Notes: a model not told the origin generated them from the letters alone. DNA of 15,343 nt from Zoogloeaceae bacterium (GCA_031274855.1 JAISPO010000127.1:1-15343), one strand, 5' to 3'. Numbered from the stretch's first letter, positions 1 through 15,224 are shown. Numbers and translations: made by a program.

Positions 1-119
1 ACATTCAGATGACGGTCAAGCTGATCGCCCCGATTGCGATGGAAGAAGGCTTGCGCTTTGCCATCCGTGAAGGCGGCCGGACGGTCGGCGCGGGTGTCGT
101 CGCAAAGATCATCGAGTAA
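1..119 (+). CDS. tuf: Elongation factor Tu, C-terminal fragment (partial, cut by window start)
   Basis: This is the last 38 codons plus TAA (117-119) of an EF-Tu gene; the first complete codon begins at base 3. The peptide reads IQMTVKLIAPIAMEEGLRFA and ends in VVAKIIE, which is the conserved C-terminal beta-barrel (domain 3) of bacterial EF-Tu, with the usual acidic IAMEEGLRFAIREGGRTVG stretch. EF-Tu delivers aminoacyl-tRNA to the ribosome as a GTP complex. The rest of the gene, including the GTPase domain, lies upstream of the window. A second tuf begins at 15225 in the same direction, so this is the upstream ('tufB-like') copy of a duplicated pair. A GC-rich hairpin follows about 20 bases after the stop codon, and tRNA-Trp follows 60 bases after it. 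Confidence 0.97.
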   Translation, partial: IQMTVKLIAPIAMEEGLRFAIREGGRTVGAGVVAKIIE

Positions 120-137
120 AGGAGAAAACCAGAGCGG

Positions 138-165
138 GGCGGCGTCCGCAGGGGCGCCGCCTTTT
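138..165 (+). terminator. Terminator-like hairpin downstream of tuf
   Basis: GGCGGCG (138-144) pairs perfectly with CGCCGCC (155-161) around a 10-base loop, and TTTT (162-165) follows directly, with another T run at 170-174. This has the form of an intrinsic terminator for tuf. It ends only about 14 bases before the tRNA-Trp gene, and I see no promoter between them. The hairpin is therefore probably leaky, or acts partly as a processing or attenuation signal. Termination strength cannot be judged from sequence alone. Confidence 0.65.
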
Positions 166-179
166 GCAATTTTTGCCGC

Positions 180-255
180 AGGGGCATAGCTCAATTGGCA
201 GAGCGACGGTCTCCAAAACCGTAGGTTGGGGGTTCGATTCCCTCTGCCCCTGCCA
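180..255 (+). tRNA. tRNA-Trp (anticodon CCA)
   Basis: A 76-base cloverleaf with encoded 3' CCA (253-255). The acceptor stem AGGGGCA (180-186) pairs with TGCCCCT (245-251), with discriminator G at 252. The anticodon stem ACGGT (206-210) pairs with ACCGT (218-222) around the loop CTCCAAA, placing anticodon CCA at 213-215 (tRNA positions 34-36), which reads UGG as tryptophan. The T loop TTCGATT is present. The sequence closely resembles known bacterial tRNA-Trp. It lies between tuf and secE, a common betaproteobacterial arrangement. No promoter is visible in the 60 bases before it, and only 25 bases separate it from secE, so it is probably part of a tuf-tRNA-secE-nusG transcript and released by RNase processing. 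Confidence 0.97.
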
Positions 256-280
256 CTGAACATGACGACCGCAGGACATG

Positions 281-628
281 ATGGCCGACAAGCTGAAATT
301 TACGATTGCACTTCTTTTGCTGGCAGCAGGGGTGGCCGGTTTTTACCTGCTGGCTGACCAGCCATTGATTTTGAGAGTGCTGGCGGTACTCGCCGGTGTC
401 GCGGCATGCGCGGGCGTCGCCTGGTTCACCGAGCCGGGGCAGCGTTTTGCGGTGTTCAGTCAGGAAGCCGTTACCGAAGCCAGAAAGGTTGCCTGGCCGC
501 ACCGCAAGGAAACCGTGCAGATGACGATGGCGGTGTTCGGGTTTGTGGTTTTGATGGCAATCGTTCTGTATATCGCGGACAAGACGCTGGAATGGGTGCT
601 GTATGACCTGATTCTGGGCTGGAAGTAA
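281..628 (+). CDS. secE: Preprotein translocase subunit SecE
   Basis: SecE is the small inner-membrane subunit that clamps SecY in the SecYEG protein-export channel. The 115-residue product has three hydrophobic segments at about residues 7-25, 29-49 and 83-107. The conserved amphipathic cytoplasmic helix with EARKVAWPHRKET (about 66-78, including the Trp-Pro pair) precedes the last one. This is the three-helix form seen in E. coli (127 residues), not the one-helix form of Gram-positives. Two ATGs are adjacent, at 278 and 281. I chose 281 because AGGA (273-276) lies 4 bases before it but only 1 base before 278; starting at 278 would add one Met. The gene sits 25 bases after tRNA-Trp and 5 bases before nusG, so it is probably co-transcribed with both. 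Confidence 0.96.
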   Translation: MADKLKFTIALLLLAAGVAGFYLLADQPLILRVLAVLAGVAACAGVAWFTEPGQRFAVFSQEAVTEARKVAWPHRKETVQMTMAVFGFVVLMAIVLYIADKTLEWVLYDLILGWK

Positions 629-633
629 AGATT

Positions 634-1167
634 ATGACGAAACGCTGGTACGTGGTTCATGCCTACTCTGGATTCGAGAAATCGGTGCAGCGCGCGCTGA
701 CCGAGCGCATTGCGCGCGCCGGTATGCAGGATAAATTCGGCCAGATTCTCGTGCCTGTCGAGGAAGTGGTGGAAATGAAATCCGGCCAGAAGCATACGTC
801 GGAGCGGAAGTTTTTCCCCGGCTATGTGCTGGTCGAAATGGACATGGACGACGATTCATGGCATCTGGTCAAGAGCACGCCGAAGGTGACGGGTTTCATT
901 GGCGGCACGGCGACCAAGCCGACGCCGATCTCCGAAAAGGAGGTCGACAAGATCATGCAGCAGATGCAGGAAGGCGTCGAGAAGCCGCGGCCCAAGGTGT
1001 TGTTCGAGACCGGCGAAATGGTGCGCGTCAAGGAAGGCCCATTTACCGACTTCAACGGCACGGTCGAAGAGGTCAATTACGAAAAGAGCCGCCTGCGTGT
1101 TTCCGTGACCATTTTTGGCCGCGCCACGCCGGTTGAGCTGGAGTTTGCGCAGGTCGAGAAGGCATAG
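634..1167 (+). CDS. nusG: Transcription termination/antitermination factor NusG
   Basis: NusG binds the RNA polymerase clamp to suppress pausing, and its C-terminal domain contacts Rho or ribosomal protein S10. The 177-residue product has the expected two domains. The N-terminal NGN domain opens with RWYVVHAYSGFEK (residues 4-16) and contains FFPGYVLVEM (60-69). A linker around 105-122 leads to the KOW domain (about 124-177), with core VRVKEGPFTDFNGTVEEV at 130-147. Length and motifs match the family (E. coli 181). The start ATG is 5 bases after the secE stop; GGAAG at 621-625, inside the secE end, is the likely ribosome-binding site, which suggests translational coupling. The neighbourhood secE-nusG-rplK is the classic order. 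Confidence 0.98.
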   Translation: MTKRWYVVHAYSGFEKSVQRALTERIARAGMQDKFGQILVPVEEVVEMKSGQKHTSERKFFPGYVLVEMDMDDDSWHLVKSTPKVTGFIGGTATKPTPISEKEVDKIMQQMQEGVEKPRPKVLFETGEMVRVKEGPFTDFNGTVEEVNYEKSRLRVSVTIFGRATPVELEFAQVEKA

Positions 1168-1177
1168 TTTTTGGCCC

Positions 1178-1198
1178 GCCGGAAGCCTTGATTCCGGC
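1178..1198 (+). other. Perfect inverted repeat between nusG and rplK
   Basis: GCCGGAA (1178-1184) pairs perfectly with TTCCGGC (1192-1198) around the 7-base loop GCCTTGA, starting 10 bases after the nusG stop. AAGAGG follows rather than a T run, so this is not a canonical intrinsic terminator. It may be a stabilising 3' structure, a processing site, or part of the folded rplK leader together with the stem at 1209-1241. Confidence 0.5.
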
Positions 1199-1208
1199 AA
1201 GAGGAGCG

Positions 1209-1241
1209 TGAGTAGGGCAACCGGAAGCGCGTTACGACTCA
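1209..1241 (+). promoter_or_regulatory. Candidate ribosomal protein L1 binding site in the rplK leader
   Basis: TGAGT (1209-1213) pairs with ACTCA (1237-1241). Inside it, AACCG (1219-1223) can pair with CG..GTT (1228-1233, C1230 bulged) around a GAAG loop, leaving an asymmetric internal loop (AGGGC opposite ACG). Two short stems separated by an asymmetric internal loop, ending 6 bases before the AGGAG (1248-1252) of rplK, match the general form of the mRNA element by which free L1 represses rplK-rplA translation in many bacteria. The folding is read by eye. Its assignment to L1 is inference from location and general shape. Confidence 0.45.
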
Positions 1242-1257
1242 ATTATCAGGAGCCATC

Positions 1258-1689
1258 ATGGCAAAGAAGATCGTCGGTTACATCAAGCTGCAAGTACCGG
1301 CCGGAAAGGCGAACCCTTCGCCCCCGATCGGTCCCGCGCTCGGTCAGCGCGGCCTTAACATCATGGAGTTCTGCAAGGCGTTCAACGCCAAGACGCAGAG
1401 CATGGAGCCGGGTCTGCCGATCCCCGTGGTGATTACGGCCTTCGCGGACAAGAGCTTCACTTTCATCATGAAGACGCCGCCGGCCACCATTCTCATCAAG
1501 AAGGCGGCGGGTGTTCAAAAGGGTTCGCCCAAGCCGCATACCGACAAAGTCGGCAAGCTGACCCGCGCCCAGGCTGAAGAAATCGCCAAGACCAAGATGC
1601 CGGACCTCACTGCCGCCGATATGGACGCCGCAGTGCGCACGGTTGCCGGTAGCGCCCGCAGCATGGGCATCACCGTGGAGGGCATCTGA
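1258..1689 (+). CDS. rplK: 50S ribosomal protein L11
   Basis: L11 binds the GTPase-associated centre of 23S rRNA, at the base of the L10-L7/L12 stalk, where EF-G and EF-Tu act; it also takes part in the RelA stringent response. The 143-residue length is typical. The N-terminal domain carries the proline-rich ANPSPPIGPALGQRGLNI stretch (residues 18-35), hallmark of L11. The C-terminal RNA-binding domain (about 72-143) contains KTPPATILIKKAAG (72-85) and ends in GSARSMGITVEGI (131-143). AGGAG at 1248-1252 lies 5 bases before the ATG. rplA starts one base after the stop codon, so the two are translationally coupled. The 90-base leader holds two inverted repeats, one of them a candidate L1 feedback site. 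Confidence 0.98.
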   Translation: MAKKIVGYIKLQVPAGKANPSPPIGPALGQRGLNIMEFCKAFNAKTQSMEPGLPIPVVITAFADKSFTFIMKTPPATILIKKAAGVQKGSPKPHTDKVGKLTRAQAEEIAKTKMPDLTAADMDAAVRTVAGSARSMGITVEGI

Positions 1690-1690
1690 C

Positions 1691-2392
1691 ATGGCCAAGC
1701 ATTCCAAGCGAGTCGTTGCCCTGCGCGGCAAGGTTAACCGGTCCAAAAATTATCCCGTCGCCGAAGCGCTGGGGCTGGTGAAAGAAAATGCCGTCGCCAA
1801 GTTCGATGAGTCGATTGACGTCGCCGTGAACCTCGGCATCGACGCCAAGAAATCCGACCAGCTCGTGCGCGGTTCGGTCGTGCTGCCTGCCGGTACCGGC
1901 AAGAAGGTGCGCGTGGCCGTCTTTGCCCAAGGCGCCAAGGCCGAAGAGGCCAAGGCTGCCGGCGCCGACATCGTTGGTTTCGACGATCTGGCCGCCACCA
2001 TCAAGGGCGGCACAATGGATTTCGATGTCTGTATCGCAACGCCCGATGCCATGAAGGTCGTCGGCGCGCTCGGCCAGATTCTCGGCCCGCGCGGCCTGAT
2101 GCCGAACCCGAAGGTCGGCACGGTCACCATGGATGTCACCACGGCAGTCAAAAACGCCAAGGCCGGTCAGGTTCAATACCGTACCGACAAGGGCGGCATC
2201 ATCCAGTGCACCATCGGCCGGGCCTCTTTCACGGTCGAGGCGTTGCAGCAGAACCTGTCGGCATTGATCGACGCGCTGAACAAGGCCAAGCCGTCCGCCG
2301 TCAAGGGGCAGTACCTGAAAAAGGTATCGCTGTCCTCGACGATGGGCGCAGGGGTGCGCGTTGACCAGAGCAGTCTGGTCGCGCAGGCATAG
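1691..2392 (+). CDS. rplA: 50S ribosomal protein L1
   Basis: L1 forms the mobile L1 stalk that moves deacylated tRNA through the E site. In many bacteria it also represses its own rplK-rplA mRNA. The 233-residue product (E. coli 234) starts MAKHSKRVVALRGKVNR and contains the conserved LGPRGLMPNPKVGTVT block (about 128-143). An in-frame ATG at 1643 would add 16 residues encoded within rplK. I rejected it because the start at 1691 matches the family N-terminus and has GGAGGG (1677-1682) 8 bases upstream. The start lies one base after the rplK stop (1687-1689). The last codons contain a 7-bp perfect hairpin (2363-2380). Confidence 0.98.
   Translation: MAKHSKRVVALRGKVNRSKNYPVAEALGLVKENAVAKFDESIDVAVNLGIDAKKSDQLVRGSVVLPAGTGKKVRVAVFAQGAKAEEAKAAGADIVGFDDLAATIKGGTMDFDVCIATPDAMKVVGALGQILGPRGLMPNPKVGTVTMDVTTAVKNAKAGQVQYRTDKGGIIQCTIGRASFTVEALQQNLSALIDALNKAKPSAVKGQYLKKVSLSSTMGAGVRVDQSSLVAQA
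2363..2380 (+). other. Hairpin embedded in the 3' end of rplA
   Basis: GACCAGA (2363-2369) pairs perfectly with TCTGGTC (2374-2380) around a GCAG loop, just before the rplA stop codon. No T run follows (GCGCAGGC), so it is not an intrinsic terminator. It could protect the rplKA mRNA 3' side or mark a cleavage site, or be a by-product of the codons for DQSSLV. Confidence 0.35.
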
Positions 2393-2405
2393 CAGGAACT
2401 TTGGG

Positions 2406-2512
2406 CCGCTGTGTTGTCATATAGACACAGCGGGTTGTCAAAGACCGTTGGCGTCCGCAGTCTGGGGCTTAATCACCGGCAGCATCGGTGGCCAGCGCAG
2501 ATGGCGCAGCCC
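2406..2512 (+). promoter_or_regulatory. Structured rplJ leader, candidate L10 autoregulatory RNA
   Basis: The 209-base gap between rplA and rplJ holds several helices. CCGCTGTGT (2406-2414) pairs perfectly with ACACAGCGG (2425-2433). Further down, GGGCT (2465-2469) pairs with AGCCC (2508-2512), enclosing hairpins CACCG/CGGTG (2474-2478 with 2486-2490) and GCGC/GCGC (2495-2498 with 2504-2507), which together form a three-way junction. In E. coli and many other bacteria the rplJL leader binds the L10-(L7/L12) complex and represses translation. Position, length and branched fold fit such an L10 leader. I have not matched the specific L10-binding motif, and the folding is by eye. Confidence 0.6.
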
Positions 2513-2557
2513 GAATGCAGGAAGGCAGTTGATTCCTGAATGAAGGTCGCCGTACCG

Positions 2558-2590
2558 CCAAGGCTGACTTTGTCAGCATTGGTATTTTTT
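2558..2590 (+). terminator. Terminator-like attenuator immediately before rplJ
   Basis: CCAA (2558-2561) pairs with TTGG (2579-2582), and GCTGAC (2563-2568) with GTCAGC (2572-2577), with a single G/A mismatch and a TTT loop. TA and then six T's (2585-2590) follow. This is the form of an intrinsic terminator. It lies inside the rplJ leader and ends exactly where the AGGAG of rplJ (2591-2595) begins. That placement suggests conditional termination, perhaps chosen by an alternative fold of the upstream leader when the L10 complex is bound. The moderate stem makes partial readthrough likely. Confidence 0.6.
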
Positions 2591-2601
2591 AGGAGCTGAC
2601 C

Positions 2602-3126
2602 TTGGGTCTCAATCTCGAAGAGAAGAAGGCGGTAGTTGCCGAAGTATCCGCGAAAGTCGCGGATGCCCAGACAATCGTCGTCGCTGAGTACCGTGGTCTC
2701 GAAGTGGGACAGATCACCACCTTGCGCGCCAATGCGCGCAAGGCCGGCGTGTATCTGCGGGTGCTGAAAAACACTCTGGTGCGTCGCGCCGTTACCGGCA
2801 CGCCGTTTGAAGGACTTCAGAAGGCGATGAGCGGCCCGCTGATTTACGGTATCTCCAAAGATCCCGTTGCGGCTGCCAAGACCCTGAACGAATTCGCCAG
2901 AGGCAACGACAAGCTCGTCATCAAGGCGGGAGCGATGGCCAACTACGTCATGGACGCCAATGGCGTCAAGGCGTTGGCCACCATGCCCAGCCGTGAGGAG
3001 CTGCTTTCCAAGTTGCTCGGCACCATGCAGGCACCGATCGCCCAGTTCGTCCGCACGCTCAACGAAGTCCCGGCCAAGTTTGTCCGGGGCCTCGCCGCTG
3101 TGCGCGACGCCAAAGAGGCTGCGTAA
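2602..3126 (+). CDS. rplJ: 50S ribosomal protein L10 (TTG start)
   Basis: L10 anchors the L7/L12 dimers to 23S rRNA and so builds the stalk that recruits translation GTPases. The 174-residue product begins (M)GLNLEEKKAVVAEVSAKV and contains the conserved VAEYRGLEV (about 27-35) and LRVLKNTLVRRAV (about 52-64) blocks in the N-terminal rRNA-binding domain. Its C-terminal helical region (about 130-174) is where L7/L12 dimers attach. The start codon is TTG: AGGAG (2591-2595) lies 6 bases upstream, the family N-terminus begins there, and no ATG fits. A weak start codon in a highly expressed gene is notable and would limit initiation. rplL follows 57 bases later. Confidence 0.97.
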   Translation: MGLNLEEKKAVVAEVSAKVADAQTIVVAEYRGLEVGQITTLRANARKAGVYLRVLKNTLVRRAVTGTPFEGLQKAMSGPLIYGISKDPVAAAKTLNEFARGNDKLVIKAGAMANYVMDANGVKALATMPSREELLSKLLGTMQAPIAQFVRTLNEVPAKFVRGLAAVRDAKEAA

Positions 3127-3183
3127 TCGCAACGATATTCCGTCATTCAATTAACCATCAAATCATTCAGGAGTTATCGCAAT

Positions 3184-3564
3184 ATGGCTACCAAAGCTGA
3201 AATTCTCGATGCCATCGCTGGCATGACCGTTCTCGAACTGTCCGAACTGATCAAGGAAATGGAAGAAAAGTTCGGCGTCTCCGCCGCTGCCGCCGCTGTC
3301 GCGGTTGCCGCGCCTGCCGCCGGTGGTGGTGCCGCTGCCGCCGCTGAGGAAAAGACTGAATTCACCGTCGTGCTGGCTGCTGCCGGCGAGAAGAAGGTCG
3401 AAGTCATCAAAGTCGTGCGTGCTGCTACCGGTCTGGGCCTGAAAGAAGCCAAGGACTTGGTCGACGGCGCGCCGAAACCCGTCAAGGAGGGCATCCCGAA
3501 GGCCGATGCCGACGCTCTCAAGAAGCAGCTTGAGGATGCCGGCGCGAAGGTCGAGGTCAAGTAA
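3184..3564 (+). CDS. rplL: 50S ribosomal protein L7/L12
   Basis: L7/L12 is the multi-copy acidic stalk protein that recruits EF-Tu, EF-G, IF2 and RF3 and stimulates their GTPase activity. The 126-residue product shows the three expected parts. An N-terminal dimerisation domain (1-30, MATKAEILDAIAGMTVLELS) binds L10. A flexible hinge of Ala, Gly, Val and Pro spans about 33-54. The globular C-terminal domain (57-126) contains EKKVEVIKVVRAATGLGLKE (69-88) and ends in AKVEVK. The hinge is a little longer than in E. coli (121 residues overall). AGGAG (3169-3173) lies 10 bases before the ATG. A strong hairpin follows 16 bases after the stop codon. Confidence 0.98.
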   Translation: MATKAEILDAIAGMTVLELSELIKEMEEKFGVSAAAAAVAVAAPAAGGGAAAAAEEKTEFTVVLAAAGEKKVEVIKVVRAATGLGLKEAKDLVDGAPKPVKEGIPKADADALKKQLEDAGAKVEVK

Positions 3565-3580
3565 TTGCCCGATGCATCAC

Positions 3581-3618
3581 GGGCTGGCGGTCGTGTGCCG
3601 CCAGCCCTTTCGTCTTTT
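3581..3618 (+). terminator. Attenuator/terminator between rplL and rpoB
   Basis: GGGCTGGCGG (3581-3590) pairs with CCGCCAGCCC (3598-3607), a perfect 10-bp stem around a 7-base loop. TTT (3608-3610) follows directly, with TTTT at 3615-3618. It lies 16 bases after the rplL stop. In E. coli a partial terminator at the same place lets only a fraction of transcripts enter rpoB, matching the lower need for polymerase over stalk protein. I infer the same role here because no convincing promoter is visible in the remaining 100 or so bases before rpoB. Confidence 0.85.
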
Positions 3619-3721
3619 GTTGTAATGGACTGTTGATATGGCTGCGGAGGTTGGCAGAGAGGGTTGAAGAAATTCAGCCTTGCCTTCTGACTTTCGATGC
3701 TGACGAGAAAACGGAGCGACC

Positions 3722-7825
<4,104 letters not shown>

Positions 7826-7847
7826 GAACCCCAAGGAGTAAGCGACG

Positions 7848-12046
<4,199 letters not shown>

Positions 12047-12050
<4 letters not shown>

Positions 12051-12075
12051 CGGGGTAAAACTCGGCAAATATAAT
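12047..12075 (+). promoter_or_regulatory. Near-consensus sigma-70 promoter for the rpsL-rpsG-fusA-tuf operon
   Basis: The -35 box TTGACG (12047-12052, 5 of 6 consensus bases) and the -10 box TATAAT (12070-12075, perfect) are separated by 17 bases, the optimal spacing. The -35 box overlaps the rpoC stop TGA (12048-12050). The expected transcription start is near 12081-12083, giving a leader of about 46 bases before the rpsL ATG. The stretch just after the -10 box is CCGGCC, a GC-rich discriminator typical of ribosomal promoters under stringent (ppGpp/DksA) control; that regulation is inferred. Confidence 0.88.
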
Positions 12076-12084
12076 CCGGCCTCT

Positions 12085-12109
12085 TTTGCATCCAGAGGCT
12101 GGTTGCAAA
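12085..12109 (+). other. 5' stem-loop in the rpsL leader
   Basis: TTTGCA (12085-12090) pairs with TGCAAA (12104-12109), and CCAG (12092-12095) with CTGG (12099-12102), with one T-T mismatch and an AGG loop. It begins a few bases after the predicted transcription start and ends 18 bases before the rpsL ATG. It could stabilise the 5' end of the operon mRNA or serve as a protein-binding site. The four T's at 12113-12116 follow only after ACTA, so termination is unlikely. Confidence 0.6.
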
Positions 12110-12127
12110 CTATTTTGGGAACCAGAT

Positions 12128-12505
12128 ATGCCAACGATTAACCAACTGGTGCGCAAGGGTCGACAAGCGCCAGTCAGCAAGAGCAAGGTGCCTGCCCTGG
12201 GCGGCAGTCCGGCCAAACGCGGCGTGTGCACCCGCGTGTATACGACTACTCCGAAGAAGCCGAACTCGGCCTTGCGTAAAGTTGCCAAGGTTCGTCTCAC
12301 CAACGGCTTCGAGGTGATTTCCTACATTGGCGGCGAAGGGCACAACCTGCAAGAACACTCGGTTGTCCTGATTCGCGGCGGCCGTGTCAAGGACTTGCCC
12401 GGTGTTCGCTATCACATCATCCGCGGCAGTCTGGATACCCAGGGCGTCAAGGATCGCAAGCAGTCCCGCTCCAAGTACGGCTCCAAGCGGCCCAAGCAGG
12501 CCTAA
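12128..12505 (+). CDS. rpsL: 30S ribosomal protein S12
   Basis: S12 sits at the decoding centre of the 30S subunit and controls codon-anticodon accuracy. The 125-residue product starts MPTINQLVRKGRQ and contains TTPKKPNSALRKVAKVRL (40-57) and GGRVKDLPGVRYH (84-96). K43 and K88, where streptomycin-resistance substitutions are classically found, are wild type; D89 is the residue methylthiolated by RimO in E. coli. An in-frame ATG at 12086 would add 14 residues encoded by the leader. I rejected it because 12128 matches the family start and has GGGA (12117-12120) 7 bases upstream. It is the first gene after the promoter at 12047-12075. rpsG follows after only 24 bases. Confidence 0.98.
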   Translation: MPTINQLVRKGRQAPVSKSKVPALGGSPAKRGVCTRVYTTTPKKPNSALRKVAKVRLTNGFEVISYIGGEGHNLQEHSVVLIRGGRVKDLPGVRYHIIRGSLDTQGVKDRKQSRSKYGSKRPKQA

Positions 12506-12529
12506 TCCAGTTTCGAGGTTATATTTACC

Positions 12530-13000
12530 ATGCCCCGTCGTCGTGAAGTTCCCAAGCGTGACATCCTGCCGGATCCCAAATTCGGCAGCGTCGATGTCTC
12601 CAAATTCGTCAATGTGCTGATGACCAGCGGCAAGAAGTCGGTTGCCGAGCGCATCATCTATGGCGCTTTCGATCAGATCAAAGCCAAGAGCGGCAAGGAT
12701 CCGCTCGAGGTGTTCTCGCAAGCGGTCAGCAACGTCAAGCCGATTGTCGAAGTCAAAAGCCGCCGCGTTGGCGGCGCCAACTATCAAGTGCCGGTCGAAG
12801 TTCGTCCTTCCCGCCGCATGGCGCTTTCGATGCGCTGGCTGCGCGAAGCTGCGCGCAAGCGCAGCGAGAAGTCGATGGGCCAGCGGCTGGCGAACGAATT
12901 GATGGAAGCGGCTGAAGGTCGCGGCTCGGCCATGAAGCGGCGCGAAGAAGTGCACCGCATGGCCGAGGCCAACAAGGCGTTCTCGCACTTCAGGTTTTAA
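12530..13000 (+). CDS. rpsG: 30S ribosomal protein S7
   Basis: S7 nucleates assembly of the 30S head by binding the 3' major domain of 16S rRNA and lies near the E site. The 156-residue product has the family length and begins MPRRREVPKRDILPDPKF. It contains GGANYQVPVEVRPSRRMALS (about 81-100) and ends in AEANKAFSHFRF. GAGG (12515-12518) is 11 bases before ATG, slightly long. In E. coli S7 represses its own translation through a longer rpsL-rpsG intercistronic structure. The gap here is only 24 bases, so that element cannot be present in the same form. A strong hairpin follows the stop by 6 bases. Confidence 0.98.
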   Translation: MPRRREVPKRDILPDPKFGSVDVSKFVNVLMTSGKKSVAERIIYGAFDQIKAKSGKDPLEVFSQAVSNVKPIVEVKSRRVGGANYQVPVEVRPSRRMALSMRWLREAARKRSEKSMGQRLANELMEAAEGRGSAMKRREEVHRMAEANKAFSHFRF

Positions 13001-13006
13001 TCATCG

Positions 13007-13035
13007 CCGCGCGGCCATGCCGCGCGGACATTTTT
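13007..13035 (+). terminator. GC-rich hairpin with T run between rpsG and fusA
   Basis: CCGCGCGGC (13007-13015) pairs perfectly with GCCGCGCGG (13019-13027) around a CAT loop. After ACA comes TTTTT (13031-13035). The stem and T run look like an intrinsic terminator, although the 3-base gap weakens it. No clear promoter lies between it and fusA, so it probably works as an attenuator that lowers fusA-tuf relative to rpsL-rpsG, or as a barrier to 3' exonucleases. Confidence 0.65.
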
Positions 13036-13038
13036 GTT

Positions 13039-13079
13039 GCCGCCCTGGCATCTCTCCGCACGGTGAGGGCCAAGGCGGC
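13039..13079 (+). other. Second, long imperfect hairpin in the fusA leader
   Basis: GCCGCC (13039-13044) pairs with GGCGGC (13074-13079), TGGC (13046-13049) with GCCA (13069-13072), CTC (13052-13054) with GAG (13065-13067), and CC (13056-13057) with GG (13062-13063), with small mismatches between. This 41-base rod follows the terminator-like hairpin directly and ends 11 bases before AAGG (13091-13094) of fusA. It has no T run. It may be a protein-binding or mRNA-stability element; the role is unknown. Confidence 0.5.
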
Positions 13080-13106
13080 TTGGCTTAGATAAGGCAGGTA
13101 TTCAAA

Positions 13107-15200
<2,094 letters not shown>

Positions 15201-15224
15201 CCGTTCTTTGGAAGGAAGCTGAAA

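Noticed and set aside
119..127. AAGGAGA after the tuf stop, resembling a ribosome-binding site for a small gene
   Set aside because: No start codon with a usable reading frame follows before the hairpin and tRNA.
1145..1216. Possible sigma-70 promoter between nusG and rplK (TTGCGC or TTGATT as -35)
   Set aside because: No acceptable -10 box at 16-18 bases from either; transcription from upstream is assumed.
1643..1690. Upstream in-frame start for rplA (adds 16 residues)
   Set aside because: It lies inside rplK and does not match the L1 N-terminus; the start at 1691 has a well-spaced GGAGGG.
2361..2425. Possible promoter for rplJ (TTGACC at 2361, TATAGA at 2420)
   Set aside because: Spacing between usable boxes is wrong, and the bases lie in hairpin arms. 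A promoter cannot be excluded, but none can be supported.
3283..3350. Repetitive GCC/GCT-rich stretch in rplL that looks like a low-complexity repeat
   Set aside because: It encodes the normal Ala/Gly hinge of L7/L12.
3617..3640. Possible promoter upstream of rpoB (TTGTTG, GATATG)
   Set aside because: The boxes match poorly and are not spaced 16-18 bases apart; the T-rich stretch belongs to the attenuator.
12086..12127. Upstream start for rpsL (adds 14 residues)
   Set aside because: It lies at the predicted transcription start and in the leader hairpin; the S12 family starts with MPTINQL at 12128.
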